Numbered from the stretch's first letter, positions 1 to 7,600 are shown. The stretch: 8,997 nucleotides of DNA from JALZEG01 sp035942255 (GCA_035942255.1 DASZDG010000053.1:1-8997), one strand, 5' to 3'. The notes: generated by a model from the sequence alone, not told the origin. Program-made: numbers and translations.

Positions 1-281
1 CCTGCCGCGTGCGTCGTAGGTGTAGACGTAGGCCCTCGTCGTGCCGTCGACGGTCTCGGTCTTCGTGGTTATGCGGCCGAGGGCGTCGCGGGTGTAGCTC
101 GCGTCGTAGAGGCTCGTCGTCCCGAACTTAAACGTGTCGGAGGTGGGCTCCGCGAATGTGTTGTAGGCGTGGCTGCTCGAGACCTGCGACAGCGTCGTGG
201 AGCTAAGGGTCGCGTTGGACGCGTGCCACACGAGCGAGAGCGCTCCTGCGGACGTCAGCAGCCCGTCGGAGTCGTAGCCGT
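1..281 (-). repeat. Direct repeat, copy A (displaced copy of RHS core)
   Basis: It aligns base for base with 2376-2656 (constant offset of 2375, no indels). I count 15 mismatches: none in 1-129, all 15 between 130 and 230, and none in 231-281. Identity stops abruptly after 281. The left end is cut by the window, so the repeat may be longer. Confidence 0.95.
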
Positions 282-297
282 CTGTGCCCGCCCGATG
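1..297 (-). pseudogene. Displaced RHS core fragment without a start, running off the left edge
   Basis: From the in-frame TGA at 300-298 to the window edge there are 99 open codons in the RHS reading frame. They begin near DGYDSDGLLTSAGALSL and continue through YTRDALGRITTKTETVDG to YDARGR. This matches residues ~1645-1737 of the full-length RHS protein at about 95% nucleotide identity with no gaps. No ATG precedes it, and the only in-frame GTG (231-229) has no Shine-Dalgarno sequence. Further in-frame stops (TGA at 298-300, TAA near 307-309) separate it from upstream DNA. It is therefore either an untranslated orphan core fragment preceding another tip module, or the remnant of a second RHS gene. 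What follows to the left cannot be seen. Confidence 0.85.
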
Positions 298-378
298 TCA
301 TTTGTGTTATCCGTCCGCGTCGCGAGCAGCGGCGATAACCAGCTCCGGCCGTCATCGATGCCGAAACCCGTGGCAGCA
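282..378. other. Unassigned spacer between two RHS remnants
   Basis: About 97 bp separates the frameshifted remnant from the displaced core copy. I see no gene, clear hairpin terminator or promoter in it, and no alignment to the intact RHS gene. It is likely the scar of an old rearrangement. Confidence 0.4.
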
Positions 379-464
379 TCCGGTACGGTTGCCGTTGGCG
401 TCGTGGTTGTAGAGTCGCTGTTGGTGACGTCGATCAGCCTGGCGCGAGCGTCGTAAGTAGACGT
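379..464 (-). pseudogene. Short frameshifted RHS repeat remnant
   Basis: Two pieces of the RHS motif series survive in different frames. YDARARLIDVT is encoded at 455-423 and YNHDANGNRTG at 411-379. They correspond to YDARGRLTDVT and YDYDANGNRTG in the full-length RHS protein (DNA near 2300-2400). Between them the remnant has 11 nt where the intact gene has 24, a net loss of 13 nt that breaks the frame. The piece begins within about 10 bp of the TPR gene stop. It is much more diverged than the neighbouring 1-281 fragment, so it probably comes from an older or different RHS copy. Confidence 0.65.
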
Positions 465-472
465 TCTCGCCG

Positions 473-1153
473 TCACGTAGCCTTTCGAACACGAGTCCGA
501 GCCATTTCCATTGCAGAGTCGAATCTCTTCTGCCCTCCGCTCCAGCAGGCGCGCGCCTGTTCGGCATGATCTGCAGCGGCGGCGTCATCGATCTCGGCCA
601 ACAACGCTGCCAAGATCAGGTGCGGCCATGGTTCGTGAGGACGTGCTTCGACTGACATCCTCAGGGTTTCCAAAGCGTCCTCTCGGGCGCCAGGAATCTC
701 CGCGAGCAAGGATGCTATTCCGATCAGAACCTCCACGTCGTGATCGGAGCTGGATTGACGAAGAAGACGTCGCGCCTCAAGGGACAGCTCGCGCGCGGAG
801 GTGAAGTCACCTTCCCTCCAGGCCGCATGCGCTAGCGCGGATAGAGCCCCCGGTGAATCACGTGCCGCGGGAGGAAGGTCCGTCAAGACCTGGCGCGCCT
901 CCTCGACCTTCCCTTGAAAGATCAACCGGTCTGCCAAATCGATCCTCAGCTTTACCGACTCGGGGAGCCGGCGGAGGCCAACCCGCGTCACCGCTACGGC
1001 ATCATCCTCCTGGCCGAAGCTGCCGTGAGCACGGGCTCGAACGAGCCAGGCCTCTTCATTCCCCGACTGCAGCAGAGTGCTCAAAGAACCGAGACCGATG
1101 GCAAGTGTTCGTAACCCCCACCGGGTCGCGAAAGTGACCGATCTAAGAAGCAC
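473..1153 (-). CDS. TPR-like helical-repeat protein, candidate partner of the RHS tip
   Basis: The product is 226 residues, almost entirely alpha-helical. About five degenerate TPR-like units can be drawn: ~32-66 (AWLVRARAHGSFGQEDDAV), ~67-100 (LADRLIFQGKVEEARQVL), ~101-135 (LAHAAWREGDFTSARELSL), ~137-174 and ~175-206 (LILAALLAEI..ADHAEQA). The small-small-aromatic/Gly packing positions typical of TPR helix pairs are visible. There is no signal peptide, so it is probably cytoplasmic, although residues 10-28 are mildly hydrophobic. The GTG start is supported by GGAGGA 8 nt upstream. It begins 31 bp after the RHS stop, so it should be co-transcribed. In RHS and CDI systems this slot normally holds the cognate immunity gene, which is the basis for calling it a candidate immunity or chaperone protein; TPR folds are not proof of either. 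The G+C content, about 55-58% in sampled lines, matches the tip rather than the core. Confidence 0.8.
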   Translation of the reverse strand: MLLRSVTFATRWGLRTLAIGLGSLSTLLQSGNEEAWLVRARAHGSFGQEDDAVAVTRVGLRRLPESVKLRIDLADRLIFQGKVEEARQVLTDLPPAARDSPGALSALAHAAWREGDFTSARELSLEARRLLRQSSSDHDVEVLIGIASLLAEIPGAREDALETLRMSVEARPHEPWPHLILAALLAEIDDAAAADHAEQARACWSGGQKRFDSAMEMARTRVRKAT

Positions 1154-1161
1154 TACACGCG

Positions 1162-1167
1162 TCCTCC
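1162..1167 (-). promoter_or_regulatory. Ribosome binding site of the TPR-like gene
   Basis: On the minus strand GGAGGA is followed by 8 nt and the GTG at 1153. It lies in the 31-bp gap after the RHS stop (1187-1185) and supports separate initiation of the TPR gene from the same transcript. Confidence 0.8.
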
Positions 1168-1184
1168 GCGGGCGATCGAACTGA

Positions 1185-1607
1185 TCACGGGTTGGCTTCC
1201 CTGCCGCCGGTGGCGTTCTCAGCGAACTTCCCTATTGCAGGCGCACCGACGATAATGGCACAGATGGCCTTCCGGATACCATTCCTCTTGCACCATTCGA
1301 AGGCTCTGAAACGCCCGCCTTTAGCGGGGGAGAGGCCATAGTTCCTGACCGCCCCGCGAAGGTACTGCTCGATTGGTTCGTTATGCGAGCTGTCCTTGCC
1401 TGACATCTCGGCATACGTGCCCTCGCCCAATGACGCGTCGACCTGTCTTGCGAGGTTCGCCTCGAGACATGCCTGACCAGAGCTAATTGTGTCGGCAACC
1501 ACGCCACCCAGCAGGCCGACGGCCACCGCCCCCCCAAGCGCCCACCACACTGCCGGCGGCACAGTCGGGAGCTGGAAAGGTAGGGGCATCACTGGGTTGA
1601 GAATCAT
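1185..1607 (-). other. Variable C-terminal tip (candidate effector domain) of the RHS protein
   Basis: This is residues 1994-2133, everything after the DPSGL motif. The first ~15 residues are Pro-rich, followed by a strongly hydrophobic stretch at ~2009-2030 (AVWWALGGAVAVGLLGGVV) that could be a membrane or buried helix. Next is a polar segment with EMSGKDSSHNEPIEQYLRG. A basic region (GGRFRAFEWCKRNGIRK) and a second hydrophobic stretch (AICAIIVGAPAIG) close the protein. Three Cys are present. I do not recognise any nuclease, deaminase, ADP-ribosyltransferase or protease signature. The position and the break from YD repeats are what identify it as a tip. Hand counts give about 60% G+C here against about 68-72% in the core. 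It could be a pore-forming or membrane-acting toxin, an unknown enzyme, or a decayed tip. Confidence 0.7.
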
Positions 1608-4600
1608 GAGTCCGCTGGGGTCGATGCCATTCACTGGGTCGCTACCGACGTACGCGTAGAGGTTCGTGTCGCCGCCCTCGAACCCGATCGGGTCCTTCGC
1701 CGTCCAGCGTCCCGTGTCGGCGTCGTAGTCGCGGGCGCCGAAGCGCACGAGACCGGTGTCGGAGTCGTAGAGGCCCCCGGCGAAGCCGAACGGCTGGAAG
1801 CCCGGGTTGGTGTCGCTCACGACCTTGCCGAACGGGTCGTAGTCGATGCGCTGCGCGATCGTCCCGTCGCTCGTGTTCACGACCAGGCGCACGGACCCCA
1901 CCTGGTCCGTGACGAAGCGATAGGTCACCCCGCCCTTGACCATGTAGTCCGGCACGTGGGTCTTGCTCGCGAACACGAACCGGCTCTTGACGCTGCCGTC
2001 GGCGTTCAGCTCGGCGACGGGCAGCAAACCTTGGCCGTAGAGGTAGCGGTTGGTGACCGCGCCGTCGACCTTGCGGGCGACCCTGCGGTTGAAGCCGTCG
2101 ACGACGTAGTCGATCGTCTTGTCGGGCAGGTCGACGCCCACGAGGTTGCCGAGCTCGTCGTAGTCGTAGGTCGTCGTCGCGGATGCGACGGTCTTGGACG
2201 TCCTCTGCCCCATGGCGTTGTGCTCGAAGGTCGCCCCGCCGTAGGACAGCACCCGGTCCTGCCCGTCGTAGTCGCCGGAGAGCGACGTCGCTCCCTCGGT
2301 GGCGCCGGTGCGGTTGCCGTTCGCGTCGTAGTCGTAGTGGCGCCAGGCAGAGCCGTCTCTGGTGACGTCGGTGAGCCTGCCGCGTGCGTCGTAGGTGTAG
2401 ACGTAGGCCCTCGTCGTGCCGTCGACGGTCTCGGTCTTCGTGGTTATGCGGCCGAGGGCGTCGCGGGTGTAGCTCGCGTCGTAGAGGCTCGTCGTCCCGA
2501 ACTTGAACGTGTCGGACGTCGGCTCTGCGAACCCGTTGTAGGCGTGACTGCTCGAGACCTGCGCCAGCGTCGTGGAGCTAAGGGTGGCATTGGAAGCGTG
2601 GCGCGCGAGCGAGAGCGCTCCTGCGGACGTCAGCAGCCCGTCGGAGTCGTAGCCGTAGGCGATCGCTGCGGAACCCGGGACGGTCGCGCCCGAGACCATC
2701 AGGTTCGCGTTGTACGCGTAGGCGACAGACCCGGGCGCTGCTCCGGTCGACGTGATCGACGTGATCAAGGATCCGTCGTAATCAACTGCCGTCGCCTGCG
2801 CCCCCGGAGCCGTGAGGCTCGCGAGACGCCCCGTCTGACCCTTGTACGTGAACGACGTCGTCCCCCGGCTGAACGTCGTGCTCGAGAGCCGGTCACCACC
2901 GTCGTAGCCGAAGGTGATCGACCCTGGGCCCGGCACGTCGACGGAGGCCGGGCGACGATCGTCGTCGTACCCGTAGGCGACCGCGCCTTCGGCCCCTGCG
3001 CCCGGTGCGGTGTACTTCTCCAGGTTGTCGGAGGCGTAGTAGCCGAACGAGTGGGCGTTCCGGCCCGGCGGCGTGAGCGAGGTCATGTTCCCGTGCGCGT
3101 CGTACGCGAACCCGATCTGGGTGTCGTCGGGCAGTGTCGCGCCGGTGACGCGGCCCCCACCGTCGTGGGTGTATGCCGTGTCCTGCTGCAGCGGGTCGAT
3201 GACGCCGTTCATCCTTCCCTGGGCGTCGTAGGAGACGCCCGTCACGCGCGCTCCGGCTCCCGTGCCCTCCGTCACCTGGTCGACGCGCCCGAACGCGTCG
3301 TAGCGATACGCCACAGGCGCGAGCGTCCCCGTCTGGACCGACACGCGCCGCGCCAGCGCGTTGAGCGTCGTCACCGACGTGCGCCCCGCGGGTGTCGTCG
3401 TCGTGATGGTCCTGTTCGTCCCGTTGAACACGCGCGTGGTCGTCTTCGAGTTCGTCGTGATGCTGTCGTTCTGCGACGTGAGCGTCAGGGGGTCGTTCGC
3501 GTCTGCGAGCGAAATGGTTCTCGTCGCGGTGACCGTCAGCGTCCTCCCGCCCGGGGTCGTCGTCTTCATCGACGACAGGATCGGCACCGCCAAGCCCCAG
3601 CGAGGATCGGCCTTCGTGGTGACCTCCGTCCGAGTGCCGTCGGGCGACGTGAGCGTCACGGCGCCGTCCGGAGCCGCAAGAGACTGGGTCTCGCCCCCCG
3701 CGGCGTCGATCACCGTCCTCTTGGCCGTTCCGTCGGGCAGCGTCTGGGTCCGGTACGTCGTCTCGACCCCTTCGGCCGACGTCGTCGTGACCTCCCAGCC
3801 CCGGCTCAGGGCGCGTCGCTCGAGCGTCACGGAGAACCCGTTGGGACCCTCGTCGAGGATCAGCCGGCCGAGGTCGTCATACGTGAACGTGTGCGTGGCA
3901 CGCGGCGTGTCGAACGTCTGCAGCAGACCGCCCTCGCGGTACGTCATGTTCGTCGTCGCGTTCGCGGGGCCCGTCACCGACGTGATGTAGCCACCGGGCC
4001 CGACCACGAGAGACGTGGTGACGCCGAACGCAGACACGATCGCGGTCGGCTCCCCGGCCGCGTTGCGCTGGATCGTCGTGGTGTTGCCGTAGGAATCTTC
4101 GACCGACGTCAGCCGGCCGGCTGAGTCGTAGTTGAACTCGTACAGCAGAGCTCCGGTGAGGCCGTCGCGCGTCGTCAGGTGCCTGCCGTTGTTGTCGAAC
4201 TGATACGCCTCGGACCCGTCGGGAGACGGGATCACGACGTTCGACCGCGAGTACGCCGGGAGCGCGGCCATCACACGCCGCACCTTGAAGTTCTCGGTGT
4301 CGGCGATGACCAGGCGCCCGTCGGGGTCGATCGAGACGCCTCGCGGCGCGCGGAGCGTCGCGGCCGTCGCCGCTCCGCCGTCTCCCGACGATCCCGGCTT
4401 GCCCGTGCCTGCCGCGGTGACGAGGAAGCCGCCGGCGGTGATCCGGGCGACCCGGTGCTGGCCGCGCTCGGTGAAGTAGACGGCGCCGCTCGTCGGGTCG
4501 ATCGCGATGCTGCGCGGACGGGCTATCGCGACGGACGTCGCAACGTCCCCCTCGTTCCACGTGCCGGTGTCTCCGTTGCCGGCGATCGTCGAGATCGTTC

Positions 4601-7586
4601 CGGCGGGCGTCACCATCCGGATCCGGCGATGGCCCGAGTCCCCGATGTAGAGGGTGCCGTCCGCGGCCACCGCGACGTCGCTCGGATGCGACAGCCGCGC
4701 GGCCGTCGCAACGCCGCCGTCCCCGAGTGACGTGCCACCGCCGGCGACCGTGGTGATGGTCCCGTCGGGGTTGATCTTCCTGATCCGGTGGTGGCCGGTG
4801 TCCGCGATGTAGAGGGTGTTCTGTGGCCCGACCGCGATCCCGCGCGGGTTGTAGAGCTCCGCGGCGCGCGCGTCCGCACCGTCGCCGAGCCCGTCGACGC
4901 CGCCCCCCGCGACCGTCGAGATCGTCCCGTCGCGTGCGATGCGGCGTACGTCGGCAGATCCCGAGTCGAGGACGTACAGCGATCCGTCGGACGCGATCGC
5001 GACGTCGGCGGGCACGTCGAGCTCGGCGGCCGTCGCCGGCCCGCCGTCACCGTTGCCCGGGCCGACGCCACCACCTGCATAGGTGGAGATCGTCCCGTTG
5101 CGTGCGACCCGACGGATGACTCCGTTGCTCGTGTCGGCCACGTACATGACGCCGGCGCCGTTTACCACTGCAGCACCGACCTCGCCCAGGCCGGCCTGAC
5201 GAGCCGGGCCACCGTTGCCACTGAGCGTGCCCTCGCCGTAGTTCCCCGCCGCGCCGTTGCCTGCCGCGGTGGTGAGGCCGACCCGTGACCCGGACGTCAT
5301 CCGCGTCTCGCCGGTTCCGAGGTAGAGGGTCTGGCTCTCGTCGTCGTACGCATGGTGCTCCGAGAGCGACCATCCTCCGAGCGAGAACGTCGACGGTGCC
5401 GGCGGGCTGCCCAGGACCTTCTCGTACTCCTGGTAGATCGTGTATTCCTGCCGGGCGGCGTTCCCCGAGAGCGGGGCCCCACCGGCCTGGCCGAAGCTGC
5501 GGCTCCAATCGCCCGCTTCGTAGTAGACGGCCCGGTAGACGTAGCCGATCTTGATCGTCGCGGTCAGGGCGCCCTGGACGTAGCGGCCCTGCGCGTCCTT
5601 CCCGTCCCAGTCGAAGAAGTAGGAGAGGTCCGGCTGCGCCGGGAACTCCTTGTGGAAGCGCCGTCCCGCGACCTCTACGTCCAGCGTCACGCCGCGCAGG
5701 ACGGGGGGTGGCGACTGCGTCGTCAGCGGGATGTCGAGCGCGTACCCGGCCCGGTAGCCGGGAACTCGGCTGGTGTCGTAGTTGAGCGAGAACGGCGTCC
5801 CCGTGATCGGGAGGGACTCGCCCAGCGTCTGGTTCTGGCACCCGATGACCGACCCCGTCTTCTGGCAGTCACCCTCCTGCTGCTGCGCGAGAGCGGGGTC
5901 CATCCCGGGGGCGACGGCGCCCTGCTCCGGCCCGTAGGGCCAGTTGTAGTCCCACGGCGTGAAGTGGTCGACCTCGACGCGCCACAGCGTGTCGCCGGCC
6001 TGGTAGAGCGTTCCGAGCTCCGCCAGCTCGGTCGCGCTCACGCCGAGCGGCTGCAGCTCGGTGAGGTCTTCCGCGATGCCGTCGCCGTCGGAGTCGATGC
6101 CGACGCCGCTCCCGTCTGTGACCACGCCGATGACCAGCCCGTCCTTCGAGCCGACCCACGCGTGCTTGTCGCGGTCGTAGTAGCCGGTGGGGACCGCGGT
6201 GCCGACGGGGAACTCGAGGAAGTTGTCGGTGTACGTGACGAGCGGCTTCGAGAAGTTGACCTGGTCGGACCCCGCCGCAAGCGCCTGGTCGACCGAGTAC
6301 TCGACCGCGTACGTGTACGCGCTCGTCGACGGCAGGTCCCCGGGCATCGCTGCGACGCCCGTGTCCCCGACGGTGAACTCGGTGGCGCGGATGGCGACGT
6401 CTTCGAGCGGCTGGACGGTGCCGTTGTCGAGGACCATCTCCGCGTCCGTTCCGGGCTCGACCATCAGCGTCGCCGTGCGCTCCCCGCGGTCGTCGACGGC
6501 CTCGGTCGACTGCGCCACCTCCACGTCGGTGATCGCGTCGAGGTCGACCGGCGTCACCTCGGAGTCGAGCGGCGTCAGCACGACGTTGCCCGCGCTCTCG
6601 TAGTCGCGGACGGAGACGTCGACCTCGCGCTCGACCGGCAGGTAGCCCGCCTTCTCGTAGACCACCACGAGGTCCTCGCCACCGTTGACGGCCATGTCGA
6701 AGACCGCGTCCTGCGACGTGGTGGTATGCCCGAGCTCGGGGTGCTCGGCCACGGTCACCTCGACGCCTGAGAGCGGCTCGCCTTCCTCGGTGGTTACCGC
6801 ACCTTTGACGAGGGCGGCCTGCTCGGGCTCGATGACGCCCTCTTGGACCCCCACCTGGACCGGGTTCGTCCCCTCGTACAGAGACTCGGCGACGACCGCT
6901 ACGTCCGACGTCGTCTCCTGCTGTGTCTGCGGGATGACCTCGACCCACAGCACGAGGCTGCGGCTCTCCGTCGGAAGGCCCGCGTCGGAGCGCGCCTGGA
7001 CGAAGTAGGAGCCTGGGGACGTGAACGACAGCTGGGCCGAGAAGCTCCCGTCCGTCGCGGTCGTCGCGGACGCGGCCGAGGTGCCGGCCACGAAGAGATC
7101 GACCTGCTGTCCCCCTACCGGCTGGCCGTCGGCGACCAAGGTCCCCCGGTAGGTGAGCTGCTGCGCCGGCAGGCCGTCGGTCGGGCCGGTGAGGCTGAGG
7201 TTCTCGACCGTCGTGTCGGGGGCCGTCACCTGCAACTCGTGCACCGCGCTGCGCGCCTCGTTCGCGGTGCCGGCGAAGGCGACTGCTTCGACGTCGCGCC
7301 ATCCCGCGGTCGTGAAGGAGAGCTCCGCGGTGAACGCGCCCTGTGCGTCGGTGACGACGGTGGTGGCCGCGGCTCCGTCGACGTGGATCTCGACGTCCAC
7401 CGCCGCGACGGTCTCCGTCTGCGACGTCAGCGCGCCGTCGAACACGAGGGTTTGCCCGGTGACGCCCGTCGCCGGGCCCTGGAGAGTGAGCGCGTACGGC
7501 GAGGCCTGCGCGAAGGCCGGTGGGAGGAGGGTCAGCATGAGTGCTGCGACCAGCGTGATGAGCACTGCGTTCCTACGCCCGGACAT
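1185..7586 (-). CDS. Secreted RHS/YD-repeat polymorphic-toxin protein with NHL propeller and variable C-terminal tip
   Basis: This is a complete 2133-residue protein counted from the ATG at 7586. That start is preferred over the GTG at 7631 (15 residues longer, overlapping the previous stop as GTGA) because a GAGGAGG site sits 7 nt before the ATG, and the signal peptide begins right there. Domains in order: signal peptide 1-28 (two Arg, hydrophobic core, AFAQA cleavage region, no lipobox Cys); two Ig-like modules ~29-121 and ~125-217; a carboxypeptidase-regulatory-like beta module ~258-338; an RHS-associated N-terminal domain ~370-625 with a DSDGDG loop at 498-503; six NHL repeats ~770-1107; YD/RHS repeats ~1110-1993 with many YDxxGR motifs; the conserved core end with KDPIGF (~1964-1969) and DPSGL (1989-1993). 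A 140-residue tip follows. In known RHS and TcC proteins the YD repeats form a hollow shell that encloses the C-terminal effector, which is released by cleavage after DPxGL. The Sec signal resembles WapA-type Gram-positive RHS proteins. The effector activity here is unknown. Confidence 0.93.
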   Translation of the reverse strand: MSGRRNAVLITLVAALMLTLLPPAFAQASPYALTLQGPATGVTGQTLVFDGALTSQTETVAAVDVEIHVDGAAATTVVTDAQGAFTAELSFTTAGWRDVEAVAFAGTANEARSAVHELQVTAPDTTVENLSLTGPTDGLPAQQLTYRGTLVADGQPVGGQQVDLFVAGTSAASATTATDGSFSAQLSFTSPGSYFVQARSDAGLPTESRSLVLWVEVIPQTQQETTSDVAVVAESLYEGTNPVQVGVQEGVIEPEQAALVKGAVTTEEGEPLSGVEVTVAEHPELGHTTTSQDAVFDMAVNGGEDLVVVYEKAGYLPVEREVDVSVRDYESAGNVVLTPLDSEVTPVDLDAITDVEVAQSTEAVDDRGERTATLMVEPGTDAEMVLDNGTVQPLEDVAIRATEFTVGDTGVAAMPGDLPSTSAYTYAVEYSVDQALAAGSDQVNFSKPLVTYTDNFLEFPVGTAVPTGYYDRDKHAWVGSKDGLVIGVVTDGSGVGIDSDGDGIAEDLTELQPLGVSATELAELGTLYQAGDTLWRVEVDHFTPWDYNWPYGPEQGAVAPGMDPALAQQQEGDCQKTGSVIGCQNQTLGESLPITGTPFSLNYDTSRVPGYRAGYALDIPLTTQSPPPVLRGVTLDVEVAGRRFHKEFPAQPDLSYFFDWDGKDAQGRYVQGALTATIKIGYVYRAVYYEAGDWSRSFGQAGGAPLSGNAARQEYTIYQEYEKVLGSPPAPSTFSLGGWSLSEHHAYDDESQTLYLGTGETRMTSGSRVGLTTAAGNGAAGNYGEGTLSGNGGPARQAGLGEVGAAVVNGAGVMYVADTSNGVIRRVARNGTISTYAGGGVGPGNGDGGPATAAELDVPADVAIASDGSLYVLDSGSADVRRIARDGTISTVAGGGVDGLGDGADARAAELYNPRGIAVGPQNTLYIADTGHHRIRKINPDGTITTVAGGGTSLGDGGVATAARLSHPSDVAVAADGTLYIGDSGHRRIRMVTPAGTISTIAGNGDTGTWNEGDVATSVAIARPRSIAIDPTSGAVYFTERGQHRVARITAGGFLVTAAGTGKPGSSGDGGAATAATLRAPRGVSIDPDGRLVIADTENFKVRRVMAALPAYSRSNVVIPSPDGSEAYQFDNNGRHLTTRDGLTGALLYEFNYDSAGRLTSVEDSYGNTTTIQRNAAGEPTAIVSAFGVTTSLVVGPGGYITSVTGPANATTNMTYREGGLLQTFDTPRATHTFTYDDLGRLILDEGPNGFSVTLERRALSRGWEVTTTSAEGVETTYRTQTLPDGTAKRTVIDAAGGETQSLAAPDGAVTLTSPDGTRTEVTTKADPRWGLAVPILSSMKTTTPGGRTLTVTATRTISLADANDPLTLTSQNDSITTNSKTTTRVFNGTNRTITTTTPAGRTSVTTLNALARRVSVQTGTLAPVAYRYDAFGRVDQVTEGTGAGARVTGVSYDAQGRMNGVIDPLQQDTAYTHDGGGRVTGATLPDDTQIGFAYDAHGNMTSLTPPGRNAHSFGYYASDNLEKYTAPGAGAEGAVAYGYDDDRRPASVDVPGPGSITFGYDGGDRLSSTTFSRGTTSFTYKGQTGRLASLTAPGAQATAVDYDGSLITSITSTGAAPGSVAYAYNANLMVSGATVPGSAAIAYGYDSDGLLTSAGALSLARHASNATLSSTTLAQVSSSHAYNGFAEPTSDTFKFGTTSLYDASYTRDALGRITTKTETVDGTTRAYVYTYDARGRLTDVTRDGSAWRHYDYDANGNRTGATEGATSLSGDYDGQDRVLSYGGATFEHNAMGQRTSKTVASATTTYDYDELGNLVGVDLPDKTIDYVVDGFNRRVARKVDGAVTNRYLYGQGLLPVAELNADGSVKSRFVFASKTHVPDYMVKGGVTYRFVTDQVGSVRLVVNTSDGTIAQRIDYDPFGKVVSDTNPGFQPFGFAGGLYDSDTGLVRFGARDYDADTGRWTAKDPIGFEGGDTNLYAYVGSDPVNGIDPSGLMILNPVMPLPFQLPTVPPAVWWALGGAVAVGLLGGVVADTISSGQACLEANLARQVDASLGEGTYAEMSGKDSSHNEPIEQYLRGAVRNYGLSPAKGGRFRAFEWCKRNGIRKAICAIIVGAPAIGKFAENATGGREANP
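2376..2656 (-). repeat. Direct repeat, copy B (inside the intact RHS gene)
   Basis: This is the partner of the segment at 1-281, lying within YD-repeat codons ~1645-1737 of the RHS protein, about 770 bp before the DPxGL codons. Same-orientation repeats of this length flanking the tip and TPR gene are a substrate for homologous recombination. Recombination here would delete or exchange the 2.4-kb interval that holds the rest of the core, the tip and the TPR gene. Confidence 0.95.
4266..5279 (-). repeat. Six NHL repeats encoded within the RHS gene
   Basis: Residues ~770-1107 of the RHS protein contain six units. Each has a GDGGPAT-type loop, a P-x-D/G-V/I-A-I strand, then a strand and loop of the form LYIADTGHHRIRKI, then an xGTIxTxAGxG close. 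The six marker strands are VMYVADTSNGVIRRV, SLYVLDSGSADVRRI, TLYIADTGHHRIRKI, TLYIGDSGHRRIRMV, AVYFTERGQHRVARI and RLVIADTENFKVRRV. Six NHL units are enough for one closed beta-propeller. Such propellers usually bind protein, glycan or nucleic-acid ligands, so a docking role outside the shell is possible. The fifth unit (TERGQHR) is the most divergent. Confidence 0.88.
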
Positions 7587-7593
7587 GGACAGG

Positions 7594-7600
7594 CCTCCTC
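7594..7600 (-). promoter_or_regulatory. Ribosome binding site deciding the RHS start
   Basis: On the minus strand the sequence reads GAGGAGG, 7 nt before the ATG at 7586. The GTG alternative at 7631 has only a weak purine stretch upstream. The site lies in the 41-bp gap after the preceding gene's stop. Confidence 0.88.

Noticed and set aside
169..456. Small open frames on both strands in the left debris (for example the plus frame 169-456)
   Set aside because: The DNA there is RHS core homology and remnants on the minus strand; the plus frame has no ribosome site or family resemblance.
1..475. Transposon or insertion sequence as the cause of the duplicated core
   Set aside because: No transposase motif, terminal inverted repeat or target-site duplication was found in the visible debris.
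282..475. Rho-independent terminator after the TPR gene
   Set aside because: I found no GC-rich stem followed by a T-run on the minus strand.
1956..4124. 722-codon open frame on the plus strand
   Set aside because: It lies antisense to the YD-repeat region. The translation is Arg/Val/Gly-rich with no domain, as expected from the mirror of GC-rich coding DNA.
4266..5279. Periodic sequence considered as a CRISPR or DNA satellite array
   Set aside because: The periodicity is at protein level (NHL repeats of ~55 codons) with diverged DNA; there are no identical short repeats and spacers.
5352..6770. 472-codon open frame on the plus strand
   Set aside because: Antisense shadow of the RHS N-terminal half; low-complexity Arg/Val/Asp composition and no recognisable motif.
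5869..7302. 477-codon open frame on the minus strand in another frame
   Set aside because: It overlaps the RHS gene, whose frame shows clear Ig-like and RHS-associated domains; this frame is Arg/Gly-rich with none.
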